Positions 1-11,914 of a DNA stretch of 64,000 bases are shown piece after piece. Numbering within the stretch: the first letter of the stretch is position 1; the number at the start of each line of letters is the position of its first letter. Under the pieces are notes generated by a model that was given only the letters and a program-made list of their open reading frames with translations, ran no database searches and was not told where the DNA came from. Source of the stretch: Zingiber officinale (lineage: Eukaryota; Streptophyta; Magnoliopsida; Zingiberales; Zingiberaceae); contig NC_055986.1 in NCBI RefSeq assembly GCF_018446385.1, positions 102,395,344 to 102,459,343 of the forward strand, written 5' to 3'. Position numbers and translations under genes: made by a program.

Positions 1-835
1 ACCGGCGGACGAGAAGGAAGCGTGCGGTAGTTCCGAGGGACGAAAGCCAGAGCGAAAGATTGCTCGGGGAGCAAGAGATGCAGCTAGCGAAAAGGTCGGC
101 ACAGGGTGCGACCGAGGGACGAAGACTACGGATGAGTACGCTGGTGGGCGAGAAGGAAACGCGCAGCGATTCCGAGGGACGAGAAGCCGGGGCGGAAGGC
201 TGCTCGAGAAGACCGGAACTTGGGTTCGGGTGAGCCCTCTTCCGGATGGCAGAGATCACCCAAGCGAGCGGATCCGGAGCAGAAGAACCGGACCGAGGCG
301 GAACTTAACCGGAGAAGAGGTCCCAGACAAAAAGTCAACTACTGTTGACTTTTTCCTCCGGGGCACCCGGAGCAGTCCGAGGCGCCTGGAATGGCTCCGG
401 GTGCCCGAACCAGGAGATTTGACCAGAACGCGTCATTCGCGTTCTGAACGTTGGGCGATAAAGTTTTATGCCCCCCAGGGCGCCCGGAACCCTTCCAGGC
501 GCCCCGACCAAGGCTATAAATATAGCCTTGGTCCAGAAACTTCGAAACGAACTCCAAGTAATTAATTTCAACGCTTGTGTACTCTAGAGTTATAATTGAG
601 CTTCTGTTTCTGCACGTCAACATTGTAAGAGGCTTCTCCGCCTGAAGGAGTATTCTAGTACTTTCAACTTCCTTAGATTAACAATCACATCGGTTGTACG
701 TTCTTTATGTTTTTAATTTACTGCTTTGCTTTCTTTATGCAAGTGTTAGCTTAAAGAGTTTGAGGAAAAGTTGTTTGTTTTTATTTTACAGGGCTATCCA
801 ACAACCCCCTCCTAGCCGGTCGTAACTGTCCTACA
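1..835 (+). repeat. 5' LTR of element A1 (partial)
   Basis: This matches 2507-3402 of the 3' LTR, so about 180 bp of its start are missing. It ends in ...GTCCTACA at 835. GC-rich boxes containing ggcgccc or gggcaccc lie at about 355-505. The TATA box (tataaatata) lies at 515-524 inside an inverted repeat with 13-bp arms (506-518 and 521-533). Confidence 0.85.
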
Positions 836-850
836 AGTGGTATCAGAGTC
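836..850 (+). other. Primer-binding site of A1
   Basis: The motif tggtatcagag (838-848) immediately follows the LTR. This is the standard plant Ty1/copia site complementary to the 3' end of initiator Met-tRNA, which primes minus-strand DNA synthesis. Confidence 0.9.
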
Positions 851-894
851 GAGACGCCTCAGAAGGACTAATCGCCGTCTGAAGCAACAAAACG

Positions 895-1414
895 ATGGTC
901 GGAGCTAGCGACTACCCACCAGTATTCGAGGGGGAGCTCTCCTTATGGAAGCAACAAATGGAGGTATATCTAAACTCTTATTCTGGTATTTTTTTCAATA
1001 ATGAAATTTGGTTATGAAGCACCAATGAACACGAACGGAGAAAAAATCGAGATACGCCTCTGGACCGAGAAGCAACGTTACGAGTCTATGGCAAATGCTC
1101 GGGCAGAGTTTCACATTCTAAGCGCAATACCAAATGAAGATTTCGACAGAGTCCGAGAATACAAAAGCGCGAAAGAACTTTGGGAAAAGTTCTTGAAACT
1201 CTACGAAGAACAAGTCGAGGCTGAATCCAACACCGATCCGTCATCTGAAGAGTCCGAAACCGAGATAAGTGCTGCAACAGCCCCAACAGCCGAAGTACAT
1301 CTCGAGGACACAGAAAACCCTTCTTCACTGAGCGTCGATGAAGGGGGAGAATCTTTGGAAGAAAGCAATTCAACATGGGGAGAACCAACGGCCGCCGAGG
1401 TAAGTAAGGTATGA
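895..1414 (+). pseudogene. Copia gag of A1, frameshifted
   Basis: Gag would form the virus-like particle shell. The ATG at 895 starts MVGASDYPPVFEGELSLWKQ, the usual copia gag opening in which a short 'FxGxxxxxWK' segment precedes the capsid-like region. A frameshift between about 985 and 1001 moves the rest into another frame, which runs to 1414 with SMANARAEFHILSAIPNEDF and AKELWEKFLKLYEEQVE. An acidic Ser/Glu-rich tail follows and no CCHC zinc knuckle is seen. The homologous gag in A2 (minus strand, 43538-44359) is open, so the reading is well supported. Function is lost unless supplied by other copies. Confidence 0.8.
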
Positions 1415-2331
1415 CCTCTACCTTCTGAATAATTGATTAAAACAATCGAAAAATTACCTGAAGATTTTTTCGAATCAGAAATTGAATCATCGAAAGAGTT
1501 TTTCGGATTAGAAAATCAATTGTCAAACTTGTCTTGCAAATTAGAAATATTATCAAAATAATTCTTCGAATTGCAAAATGTTTCGACAAAAGATTCTTAC
1601 GAATTATAAAATATTTTGATAAAAGAATTTTGCAAGTTAGAAATATTGCCGAAAATTTTCTTCGAATATTATTTTGAATTACAAATTATGTTATTGAAAG
1701 AATTTTGTGAAGTAAAGTCTATAAAGTTAAAAGAAATAGCTTGTCGATTAAAGTATCTCGACAAACTATTAATGGAAATTAACTTAATACAATTTTTTTC
1801 ACGTTAATATTTGTTGCTTTAAATCTGAAAAAGTGTGATTTAAGAAGTTATGATATATTAAAATGGAAATTTAAAACTTTCTGATAAAAGCATTAAAAAA
1901 TATATAAAATAAATTTAAAAATAAATGCATAGAATTTTTTAATTATTTTACATGTTCTAAAAATGTTTTTTATGCATAAAGTTTTCTGCTGAGAAAATTC
2001 TTAATTTTGATGACGAAAACTTAGAAATTTTCCAAAAGTCATTTTTAACTTAGAAATTTTCCTTGACTTAGAAGTGTTTTCAAGAAAATCATTTCTCACA
2101 ATTTTTTCTAAGTATCAACCCTTAGATTCTTTTTGTACCCCATTTTTTTTATGTGATCAAAGGGAGAGAAGAAAGTATCAGTCTAGGGGGAGGTAGAAGG
2201 TAGAAAATTGAAAATTTTTGAAATTTAATTTTTCTATCTTGATGCACGTTATTGCAATATAAATTGTTTAATTTTCATGTCTATTTTGACCCTAGCTTAA
2301 CTTGGATTGATCACATCAAAAATGGGGAGAT
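1415..2331 (+). other. Degenerate gag tail, 3' interior and polypurine tract of A1
   Basis: The stretch is AT-rich and full of stops. From 1440 to 1800 it still carries degenerate repeats that in A2 encode short Leu/Cys/Lys units (such as LLLKNSCKLE). No pol is present. The purine-rich run aaaatggggagat (2319-2331) directly before the 3' LTR is the likely plus-strand primer. Confidence 0.6.
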
Positions 2332-3402
2332 TGTTGGAACCCCAAGGTTGTTTTGGTGTGATCAACAAGTTAAGATAGGTCCTGTGTGTTTCTAACCTTG
2401 TGTCTAAGTGTACAAGAGCTTAGGAGCGCAAGTACTCAAGCGGAAGACACAGCTAGCGAGAAGGACGGCATGCGGTGCGTTCGAGGGATGAGGTGCTGCG
2501 GAAGAGTACACCGGCGAACGAGAAAGAAGCGTGCGGTGGTACCGAGGGACGAAAGCCAGAGCGGAAGATTGCTCGGGGAGCAAGGGACGAAGCTAGCGAG
2601 AAGGTTGGCACGGGGTGCGACCGAGGGACGAAGACTGCGGATGAGTACGCTAGTGGACGAGAAGGAAACACATAGCGATTCCGAGGGATGAGAAGCCGGG
2701 GCGGAAGGCTGCTCGAGAAGACTGGAACTTGGGTTCGGGTGAGCCCTCTTCCGGATGGCAGAGATCACCCAAGCGAGCGGATCCGGAGCAGAAGAACCGG
2801 ACCGAGGCGGGACTTAACCTGAGAAGAGGTCCCGGACAAAAAGTCAACCACTGTTGACTTTTTGCTCCTGGGCGCCCGGAACCAGTCCGGGGGCCCAGAG
2901 CAGTCCGGGGGCCCGGAGCAGTCCGGGGCGCCCGGAATAGCTCCGAGCACCCAGACCAGGAGATTTGACTAGAACGCATCATTCGTGTTCTGAACGTTGG
3001 GGGATAAAGTTTTATCCCCCCAGGGCGCCCGGAACCCTTCCAGGCGCCCTGACCAAGGCTATAAATATAGCCTTGGTCTAGAAGCTTCGAAACGAACTCC
3101 AAGTAATTAATTTTAACGCTTGTGTACTCTAGAGTTGTAATTGAGCTTCTGTTTCTACGCGTCAACATTGTAAGAGGCTTCTCCGCCTGAAGGAGTATTC
3201 TAGTACTTTCAACTTCCTTGGATTAACAACCACATCGGTTGTAACCAAGTAAATATCTTATGCCTCGTTCTTTATGTTTTTAATTTACTGCTTTGCTTTC
3301 TTTATGCAAGTGTTAGCTTAAAGAATTCGAGAAAAGGTTGTTTGTTTTTATTTTACAGTGTTATCTAACAACCCCCTCCTAGCCGGCCGCAACGGTCCTA
3401 CA
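2332..3402 (+). repeat. 3' LTR of element A1
   Basis: It starts TGTTGGAACC at 2332 and ends GGTCCTACA at 3402 (1071 bp). GC-rich boxes lie at about 2865-3050. The TATA box is centred in an inverted repeat at 3051-3078, as in the 5' LTR. Confidence 0.88.
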
Positions 3403-4725
3403 ATAATGAGATTCAAATAAAATCTAATATAAAGCATTGAATAAAATAGGGAATGCAATAACAAGACATAAGATAAATCTGATCCAAAGCACCAATTAAA
3501 GCCCTAAATTAAACTTAACACCCTAACAATTAACTAAACATCAAACAAAACTTAAACTAAATGGCATCAATGAAATTATAACTACTAAACATGAATTAAA
3601 CTTCAACAAGACAAAGAAATGCTAGATTACTTAATAAGAACATAACAAACATCAAAGAAATCTGTTCTAACTTCTAAAATAGTAATAAAATGAAATAAAA
3701 TGGTAAACCATTCCAATCTCACAATCAATTTAACAAACTTCACACTCTTGCCGTCACACAAGAGGTTGGAGACGAGAACGCCCAAATCCGGTCATCAGTG
3801 GAGAGTCTCAGCTGTGCCTCGGTTCCAGGTTTGCTCAACAATACCGGCGGAACGCCTCCGGTAGGTTGGAAACAACCCAACCCTAAGATATGGCTGAAAA
3901 TCTGGAATGCTAGAAATCTAGATCTCAGAATCTGGATGGAAGTTGTGGATTGAGGATGAACGTCGAATGAAGCTCATCAACACCGGAGGAACGCCGCTAG
4001 ATGTTGCTAATGGAAGATGGATTCACAGATTGGAGGAACGCCGCCTAATCTAAGAAGAACAGGGGATTACCGAGAGGAGAATTCCGTCGGAGGGAACGCT
4101 CGCTGATAGCTCCAGATGATCGGGAACTAGCTACCGTGAAGCTCTACACTGATGTCGAAGCTCGAGAAGTTGATCGGAGAAGGGAAACGGGGTCAGAATC
4201 ACCAGAGACGCTCGTCGCGGGACGCGAAGCAGTGCGGAGGAGATCGACAAACACGAAGCTACTGTAGCTTATGTTTTAAATCAGATCCAGATCTGAACGG
4301 GCGGCTGGGAACAATTCGGATCTTGATCAAAAGGTGAAAATTTGCTTTAACTCTGATCCGAAGGTGCTGATCTTAATCTAGGGTCTGGATCTACTCTCCC
4401 TTAGGTCTGAAGGACCAGATCTTCAATGGATGGCTCAGATCCGTCCGATCATTGATGAACGGTCCATAATGCTCCACAGCTTGATCTTCTCGTTTAAACT
4501 CCGATTCGAGTACAAATTCAGTTCGAATAGATCCAAATCCAAGATCCTTTGATGCCTACAAAATAAGAATCAAATATTAGCATCAAATAACACCAAAAAT
4601 AAGATAATTTGTAATTAAGTCCAAGAATAAAGATAATGCATGAAATGTGATGCATATATAGGTTTCATCTATGAATATAGCATCAAAACATACATGTATG
4701 AATCAAAATAATATAGTAAAATCAT
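3403..4725. other. No gene seen; possible degraded repeat
   Basis: AT-rich flank (3403-3720), then a more GC-balanced stretch (3750-4560) with short recurring phrases such as 'cggaacgcc' and 'tcagatc'. No long frame, tRNA boxes or clear terminal repeats are visible. It could be an old LTR on either strand, but I cannot show that. Confidence 0.4.
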
Positions 4726-5371
4726 GGTTATCGGGCATCCAGGGGGTTTGGGCACCCGGAGTTGCTCCAGGTGCCTGGACAACCAAAAACTCATCAACAC
4801 GCTGAGCTGGAGCACACAACTAGCTGACCCATGTCAATGGTCCAAGCGCCCGGAGGGGGTCCGGGTGCCCGGATGTGGATAAACTTCGAGGATGAACTTT
4901 CGACAAGAGCTCGCCACATCAGCATAGTCTAGGCATCTAGGAAGGGATCTAGGCTCCCGGATGGAGCTATAAAAGGAGGCTTCAACCAACAGCTTTAACA
5001 CATCATTTCAAACATCTTTCGCTTTTGTACGCTTCTCCAAAAAGGTTTTTACGACACCCGAAAGCTGCTCTGATGACAACTACGTTCAAGATCATTTCTA
5101 AGTCATCAGTATTGTTTAATTTCAAAGTTGTACTTAATTGTAAATTTACTTTTGTAAATTTCAATTAATTAGTGATTGTTTAATGAAAGTACTCTCACGT
5201 GCGGGCCTTGGAATAGGAGTCACCAAAGGCTCTGAACCAAGTAAATCTTAGCTTGTTAGCATGGCTTTCTTTTCCATCTCCTTATATTCTATTGTGTTTT
5301 ACTCTCTAAGTTTTTTAAACGAACGTGAAAGTCACAAGCACTATTCACCTCCTAGAACTTTCGATCCAACA
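4726..5371 (+). repeat. Truncated or solo copia-type LTR (family F)
   Basis: The segment has the same order of signals as the other LTRs: GC-rich boxes such as gggcacccgga at 4740-4960, a TATA box (ctataaaagg) at 4967-4976, and the phrases 'acgtgcgggccttggaataggagtc' (split here by wobble positions) and 'ggctctgaaccaagtaaa' that also occur near the ends of LTRs C and E. It ends ...gatccaaca at 5371. No primer site follows and the left end is not a clean TG, so it is a fragment or solo LTR. Confidence 0.6.
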
Positions 5372-5429
5372 ATTAGGGCAAAGGGAGTCAGGCAAATTTT
5401 TAAAACTAGGGTTTTTAGCGACAAAAATA

Positions 5430-6309
5430 AATTCATTACTAAATTCGTAATAGATTCTGCAACGAATCCATGGATTCATCGCAGAACGACATTTTCTTTT
5501 TTTATTATAAATTTAAACTTTTCGAAGCCGGGAGGTACTTAGACAACTTGAAATTAAATGAAACTAGTTTTTATGGGTTCCTATAAATCTCTTGATTATA
5601 TAAATACCCTTAAACACTAATTTGACCTAATTGGTGATTTTTTAAATGTAAATATGAAAAATCTTAATCGTATTTAAAAAAATCACTAATCTCAATATAT
5701 TAGGTAAAATAAATATTTTATCACATTTATATAATCAAGAGATTTATTGGACCCATGTGAACTGGTTTATATCATTTTGAGCTCTCTAGGTCCATCAACC
5801 GACTTCGAAAAGTATATATTAAAAAAATTATATTTTATGACGAATTCTTAGATTCATCGCAGAATGCCATTTTTTTTATAAATTTAAACTTTTCGAAACC
5901 GATTGAGGTACCAAGAGAACTCAGAATGACATGAAACAAGTTCCTATGAATTTCTATAAATCTCCTGATTATATAAATTTCATCAAATACTAGATCTAAT
6001 ATATATTTTTTCTTATTGCTAAGTCAATTACATGCACTTAATACTTAGTAAAATTACTAGAAAAAGTTATGAATTTAATATGTTAGACTTATTTTGACCT
6101 TAAAACATCATCAATCTCAATATAATAGGTAACATTATTATTTTATTGTATTTATATAATTAGGATATTTATAAAAATCTATAGAAATTGATTTTATGTC
6201 ATTCCGAGTTCTTTAAGCTTATCAACCGGATTCGGAAAGTATAATTTTATTTTTTAAAAAAAATTTGTAATTTGTGATGAATTTCTGGATTTATCGTAGA
6301 ATGACATTT

Positions 6310-6384
<75 letters not shown>

Positions 6385-7090
6385 TTAAAGTTTCTTAAGC
6401 CGGTTGAGGTATCTAGACAACTTGGAATTAAATTAAACAAATTTCTATGGGTTTATATAAATCTTCTAATTATATAAATACGCTTAAACACTAATTTGAC
6501 TTAATCAATAACTTTTTGAATGTGAATGTGTTTAAAAAATCTAAATCACGTTTGAAAAATTACTGATCTCCATATATTAGGTAAAATTAATATTTTATGG
6601 CATTTATATAATCAAAAGATTTATAGGACCATATAGAAACTGGTTTTATATCATTGCGAGCTCTCTAGATCCGTCAACTGGATTAGGAAAGTATAATTTT
6701 TTAAAAAAATATATTTTACGACAAATCTATGGATTCATTGCATAATGTTATTTTTTTTAAAAAAATTGATTTAAACTCTCCGAAGTTGGTTGTCGGACTT
6801 AGAGAGCTTGGAATGACTTAAAACTAGTTTTTTTATTCTTATAAATCTACTAATTATATAAATATCCTCAACCACTAATTTGACTTAATCAGTAATTTTT
6901 TGAACACGAATGTGTTTGAACAATCTAAATCGCATTCAAAAAATCACTGGTCTTATATATTAGGTAAAATTAATATTTTATAGCATTTATATAATTAGGA
7001 GATTTATAAGAACTCATAGGAACTAGTTTCATGTCATTCTAAATTCTCTAAATCCGTTAATCGACTTTGAAAATTTTAAATTTAATAAAA
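5430..7090. repeat. Four tandem foldback (long inverted repeat) units
   Basis: A motif like 'ggattcatcgcagaa' recurs at about 5473, 5850, 6287 and 6727, and a second motif like 'tcaaccgacttcgaaaagta' at 5795, 6224, 6675 and 7050, giving units of roughly 380-440 bp. Inside each unit the left half is an approximate reverse complement of the right half: for example 'aaatctcttgattatata' near 5585 against 'tatataatcaagagattt' near 5729, and 'ttttcgaagccgg' against 'ccgacttcgaaaa'. They resemble tandemly arranged MITE or foldback elements. No protein is encoded. Confidence 0.65.
6314..6380. repeat. (AT)n microsatellite
   Basis: An uninterrupted TA/AT run sits inside the third foldback unit. Confidence 0.95.
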
Positions 7091-8301
7091 AAAATTTGTC
7101 TTCAATCTTTAAGAATTTTTTAAAAACATATTTGACTTTTATTAATGATGAAATGTTCTAGATATGTTTAGTTTTTTATTTAATTGTCTCATTCACTAAT
7201 GAATAATTTGGATGATAATTTAGAATGGTAAAATAAGTATTTTTGAGTTTTACTAAACAGAATTTTAATAATTAAATAAAGGTGCTGAGGTATTTTTACA
7301 TTAATACAATTCTAAAAAGATATTTTAATTAAATTTAAAAATAAATAACTATTTACTTCTCTTTTTTTTGACTTTTTGAGAATTTTCATCAACTAAAATT
7401 ACTCGAAACAAAAATGGGTTCGGACGGGTGATCGGAGGCCGCCGGTAATAGACAAGTGGTCAGGTAGCCTAGCGTCGAATGAGGGACAGCTTCTGTATGG
7501 CTTTCGGCCACCCGTCCCGGCCCAAACTATAACTTGGGGGGACGGTGAACTCAAGGATGGATCACAACCAATTACGATCGAATCACGTTCACGATCCGAC
7601 TATAATTATAAATGGTTCATCTTTTACTTCATTTTTTATGGACCAAGAGATCTGGACTTATGATAAATGACACCATCTATATTAACAAACCATGAGGGTT
7701 AAGAAGGTTGTGACTAAAGTTATGAATTATTAAATTGATAGAGGTTATGAATCAAACGTTTTTGAGACTTAGGGAATCAAAGAAATTCAATAAATTTTGC
7801 TAAAAATTATTGATGATTTAACTGTTTTTAAAAATTTTTAATTTTAGCATGGATAAAATTAGGAGAGTGCAAATTAGTTAGTGGTGTTATTGTACAGTAA
7901 GTCGAAATATAATACTGCACTAAAAAAAAAGAGAATATTTTCTTTTAAATAATTTCTCTAATTAACAATGTGATGAATTAATGAAAAGTTTAACGAAATC
8001 AACATCAAGATGATAGTTTAAAGAAATTAATACTATGATATGATGAAGCTTTAACGAAATCAATAATAAAATAATGATGCTTTAAAAAATTAGCACTAAA
8101 ATGGTGATATTAACCAAAGAAACACTAATTATAAGGTGGTAATATTTTGACTAAAACAACACTAAGATGGTGATATTTTGATGAAATCAATTTCAAATAT
8201 GTTGATGTTTTAATAAAATCAAGGTAATGATGCTTTGAACTTATGAACATAAAAAAGCTAGCCTTGCGTAACCTGACGGCCTCAAGGAATAATAAGAGGA
8301 T
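7091..8301. other. AT-rich intergenic DNA, no gene seen
   Basis: Mostly AT-rich. A short GC-rich island at 7410-7560 has no convincing reading frame. From 7975 to 8230 a degenerate repeat of 'gatgatnttttaanaaaatcaa' type runs for about 250 bp. Confidence 0.5.
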
Positions 8302-8515
8302 TTGGCTTTGAGACTCAGAGGATAACGAGAAGGTGGAAGAAGTCTTTGTTTTTACGAGTATGTTAGGAATTGATTTCTCCTTATCTTATCACCTTCTAAT
8401 TAAGTAGCACCCTACCCTAGTTTAAATGATATTAGAAAATATGACTCATGCCGATTTTATATATTTGTATGTTTGGTACGAAAGTCACAGTCTCCACCAA
8501 CTGTTGAATAATTTA

Positions 8516-8775
8516 GGGGGTGTTTGATTGATGGGTTTAGGAATGAGGTAATAGAATGATTGTAAAAGATAATATTTGGATTGTAGGTTTGGGAATAATA
8601 TTTTGGAAATGATTATTAGATTTATGGGAATCAATCAAATCCATATAACTTGATGAATTTCATTTCTATTCCTATTCTCATTTCATCCCACTATTAAATC
8701 CATACTCATAATCATTCTCATCATTTAACTAAATGCTACCTTAATACTGACTTCCATATTCAACTAAACGCTCCC
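8516..8775. mobile_element. Tourist-like MITE (PIF/Harbinger type)
   Basis: The ends are gGgGgTGTTTGATTG and its near reverse complement CAACTAAACGCTCCC, flanked on both sides by TTA (8513-8515 and 8776-8778). A 3-bp TTA target site is typical of PIF/Harbinger elements. The body is 260 bp without coding capacity. The last 35 bp are a near-duplicate of the preceding 35 bp, so the original right end may have been at 8740. The duplicated segment at about 24525 lacks the insert. Confidence 0.7.
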
Positions 8776-8835
8776 TTAATATTGACTTCCATTTCCTTCT
8801 AGAAACTGATGAATAATTAACTCGAATAACCCCAT

Positions 8836-9068
8836 TGTGCAAAAAGGCGGGTTCCGCCGCCCAGCGGCCCCCTAGGCCTGGCCCCACAGGGATCCTAGGA
8901 GGAGGTAAATCAGCGATGAATGCTGACCCGGGTAAAGCGTGGTGTCTTCGGAATTTAATACAGTCGGCCCAGATTATTCATCCAGTGCGCGTCCGTGGAC
9001 CTTCGACCCTATGACTCATTGTACAAGGATGTCACGCCTTAACCGATTGATCCAGCCCGCGGGGGCTG
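8836..9068 (-). mobile_element. tRNA-derived SINE (SINE-1)
   Basis: A 233-bp insert is bounded by a perfect 16-bp direct repeat, actcgaataaccccat, at 8820-8835 and 9069-9084. Read on the minus strand it begins with a tRNA-like head: A box tggatcaatcggttaagg (near 9050) and B box gggtcgaaggtcc (near 9006), and it ends in a T-rich tail. These are the internal RNA polymerase III promoter elements of tRNA-derived SINEs. The duplicated copy at about 24575 has the site uninterrupted. Confidence 0.85.
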
Positions 9069-10440
9069 ACTCGAATAACCCCATGCAGAGGCGGCCAGTG
9101 GTCAAAATGCCGACGTCGCACAGGGACCAATTTTTATTAATTAATTAATTTATTTATTTAATAAAGGCTAATAAAATAAGAGGTGTTTTTCTTTTCTCAC
9201 AATTATTTATTCTCCCCGTTCAAAAAAATCTCCAAAATCTCTTAAATCCTCACCACCAATTTAAGCTGTCGGTCATCGGAAATTAAAAATTGACCACGGT
9301 TTTTGATAGAACTCGGCTTGGACTACGTTTTGGTATCAAAATTATACAGAATCCGCGACTCCAAGCTCCAAGCTCAGACCGTCACCCTCATCGCCTGTCT
9401 TCCTCGTGTGCGTTGTCTCATTTTTTGTTGCTGACCGTTTTGTAACCTAGGACAGTGTCCTTTATGAGATTTTGGGTTGATTCTAAATCTATTTTGCAAG
9501 GTGAGAAAAATATGAGCTTGTTCTTTGAATGAAGAACCAAGTTCATTGATTACACTTGACATTTTAATGTTAGAAATTAAAAGAATTTAGATCTTAAGTG
9601 GAAGGATCAATTATTGGAAAAAGATTCTATAAGAGATAAATTAATAGAAAAAAGTCTCAAACATAGATCAAATAGATGATTCTTTTCCGATTTCTTCACT
9701 CAGATTTCTCCAAATGATCAAAACATCATAGAGATTAGTTGATCTATTCAAAAGTACATGATAAAAAATTTTATTTTTTTTGTAAGTTGTTTTAAAAGGG
9801 CTCAACTAAGTCAACTAGTATATGAGTCATGATGTAATTGAGGACATCTTAGTAGTATATTTAAATAACATGAGATAAATATTGAGTATTTCAATTATTA
9901 TGCTAGCTGACAGGTTAGTGTTCAAATCAAGTAGTCAAAAAAAGCGTTGGAGGAAGGTATTATACTAATTAATTTTACTTGTGAGCTGTTTGATTAAACA
10001 AAACATAGTATTTTGTGATAGTAATGAAAAGTTTTATGATGATAATAAGAGAAATTTTATGGCTATTATTGAGATGATTAGTAAGTGAGACTCAATGATC
10101 AAGGATCATCGTGAGAAAAAGAAAAATATATATCATCATTATCTCTACTATAAAATTTAAAATAGTTATCTTTACTATAAAATTTAAAATGAATTGAGAT
10201 GTTTGTTAATTCTAAAATCCAGATTTCTATTCTTCAAGAGCCTGGTTTTTTTTTTCCCCACCAGATGGACTGTTTAGAGTGTAGGGCCGGCCTTGTCCCC
10301 ACCTCAGCGTTTTAGTTATTTGAATTAATCTATTTCTCTTTAATTAATATTTAATACCTACCTATTCCACTTTTCCGGTCAAACTGCAGCTTCTTAATTA
10401 ATTAAGCAGGAAGTTTCCTCCTCTAAGATGATTAATCATT

Positions 10441-10450
10441 CTATAAATAA
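10441..10450 (+). promoter_or_regulatory. TATA box of HIPP copy 1
   Basis: ctataaataa lies about 65 bp upstream of the ATG at 10506. The same block in copy 2 reads ccataaataa (26787-26796), so the promoter is shared by both copies. Confidence 0.6.
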
Positions 10451-10505
10451 GGGGGATCGGACTCTCCCTTAATTTCGTCTCATGATCCATCAAGTAATTA
10501 ACGAA

Positions 10506-11850
10506 ATGGAGAAGGTGGGTGATTCTCAGCCGTCTTCATCAGAGCCCGTTTCGCCGACTAGTAAAGAGATATGAAGGTGAAGAGTTCTCACTCGTCTTTC
10601 AGAAATAATTAATTAAATCCTAAAATTCTCTCCAACTTTCTTAAACCATGTAGCTAGCTAGCGTATTTGATCATGTATCGTGGGAATCCGCATAGCTGCT
10701 GCGCTTAGTTAATTATTTCGGGGGTTGACTACACAGTAGTCTATTATAGTTAGTTTATTTTAGCTGTTATTTGACAGTAGTGATCTAGTTTTGTTTAAAT
10801 AAGATTCCTGATAACCCTAGCTAGCTACTTTTGTTATACTTTCTTGCAGCAGCAGCAGAGAGTACTGAAAGTTGAGGCTGAATCTTCAGAAAAGTGTTTG
10901 GAAAAGATAAAAGGTGTCTTAGCAAAGCTTCGAGGTATGACTGATCCCTTGCTTAAAAATACAATCCCTGTATTCTGCTGTTATCATGCAATGGACATCT
11001 AATTAAGACCTCTCCCTCTGCTTTAATTGGCAACTTGATGTCTTATTGAAGAAACGAGTGACATCGACACATGGCGTGAAGAGACAGATGGGACGGTGAT
11101 GGTCTGGGGTTACTCTGATCCTGAGAAGCTTAAAATAAAGTTAGAAAATGAGGCCGGCGATGCGATCAAGTCAATTACAGACGACCCAACTAACAGCATT
11201 CACAGCAGCAGAGATGGGACGGTAATCTTCGAGTTAGAAAATGAGGATGTCTTGGGTCAACCGCAAGGGTTGCCTGAGAAGCGAGTTAACGAAGTTGCTG
11301 ATAGTAGTCATGAAATTCTCTACCACAGTCAAAAAACAATTGAGTCCAGACAAAGCAGACCGTCGTATCGACGGTGGCTTCGCAGGTAACGGAGAAGTTA
11401 GAAATAAACTAAATATTTAAAATTGATTTTAACATTAAAATTTATTTATAAAGTAATTTATTTATAATAATATTTAGTGGATTTATGGCCAACTAAACGA
11501 GTCAAGTTAGGTGAGTCAATTTCAAGTCTACTTAATAAGATACTTGAGTTAAATTGAGTTTAAAATAATTAGATCATTGAAATGACTATTTAAATTTGGT
11601 TTGATTTTTTTTATGTGTTTGAATTTTATTTATTTTTAGTTTGATTAGATATTATTGAACTCTTAATTCAAATTTATTTAATTATTTAAATTTTTTATAA
11701 TTTTAAATTTATTTAATTAATTATTAAGTTTGATAATATAAATTTATTTATTTATTTTTAAAATTTCTTTAATTGATTATAGTGAAGTTAGCTTGAGTGA
11801 TGCGGGTGGATGTTTGACTGCATTGGAGGCAACTCCAGTGCATGCTTGTC

Positions 11851-11914
<64 letters not shown>

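Larger units (their letters stand above)
1..3402 (+). mobile_element. Copia-type gag-only LTR retrotransposon A1 (5' end off window)
   Basis: The sequence shows two long terminal repeats (1-835 and 2332-3402) around a 1.5 kb interior. The interior has a tRNA-Met-type primer site right after the 5' LTR, one broken gag and a purine tract before the 3' LTR. No protease, integrase, RT or RNase H is present, so this is a non-autonomous element. The 3' LTR carries a 27-bp segment near 3241 and extra GC-rich boxes that the 5' LTR lacks, which points to an old insertion. The right target-site copy would start at 3403; the left one lies outside the window. Related copies are A2 (37118-45401) and a truncated LTR at 31617-32310. 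Confidence 0.85.

Noticed and set aside
6274..6477. Protein with a Tyr-Ile repeat
   Set aside because: It is a translation of the (AT)n microsatellite.
8816..9090. rRNA or tRNA gene fragment
   Set aside because: The GC-rich block looked rRNA-like at first, but the flanking 16-bp repeats and A/B boxes make it a SINE.
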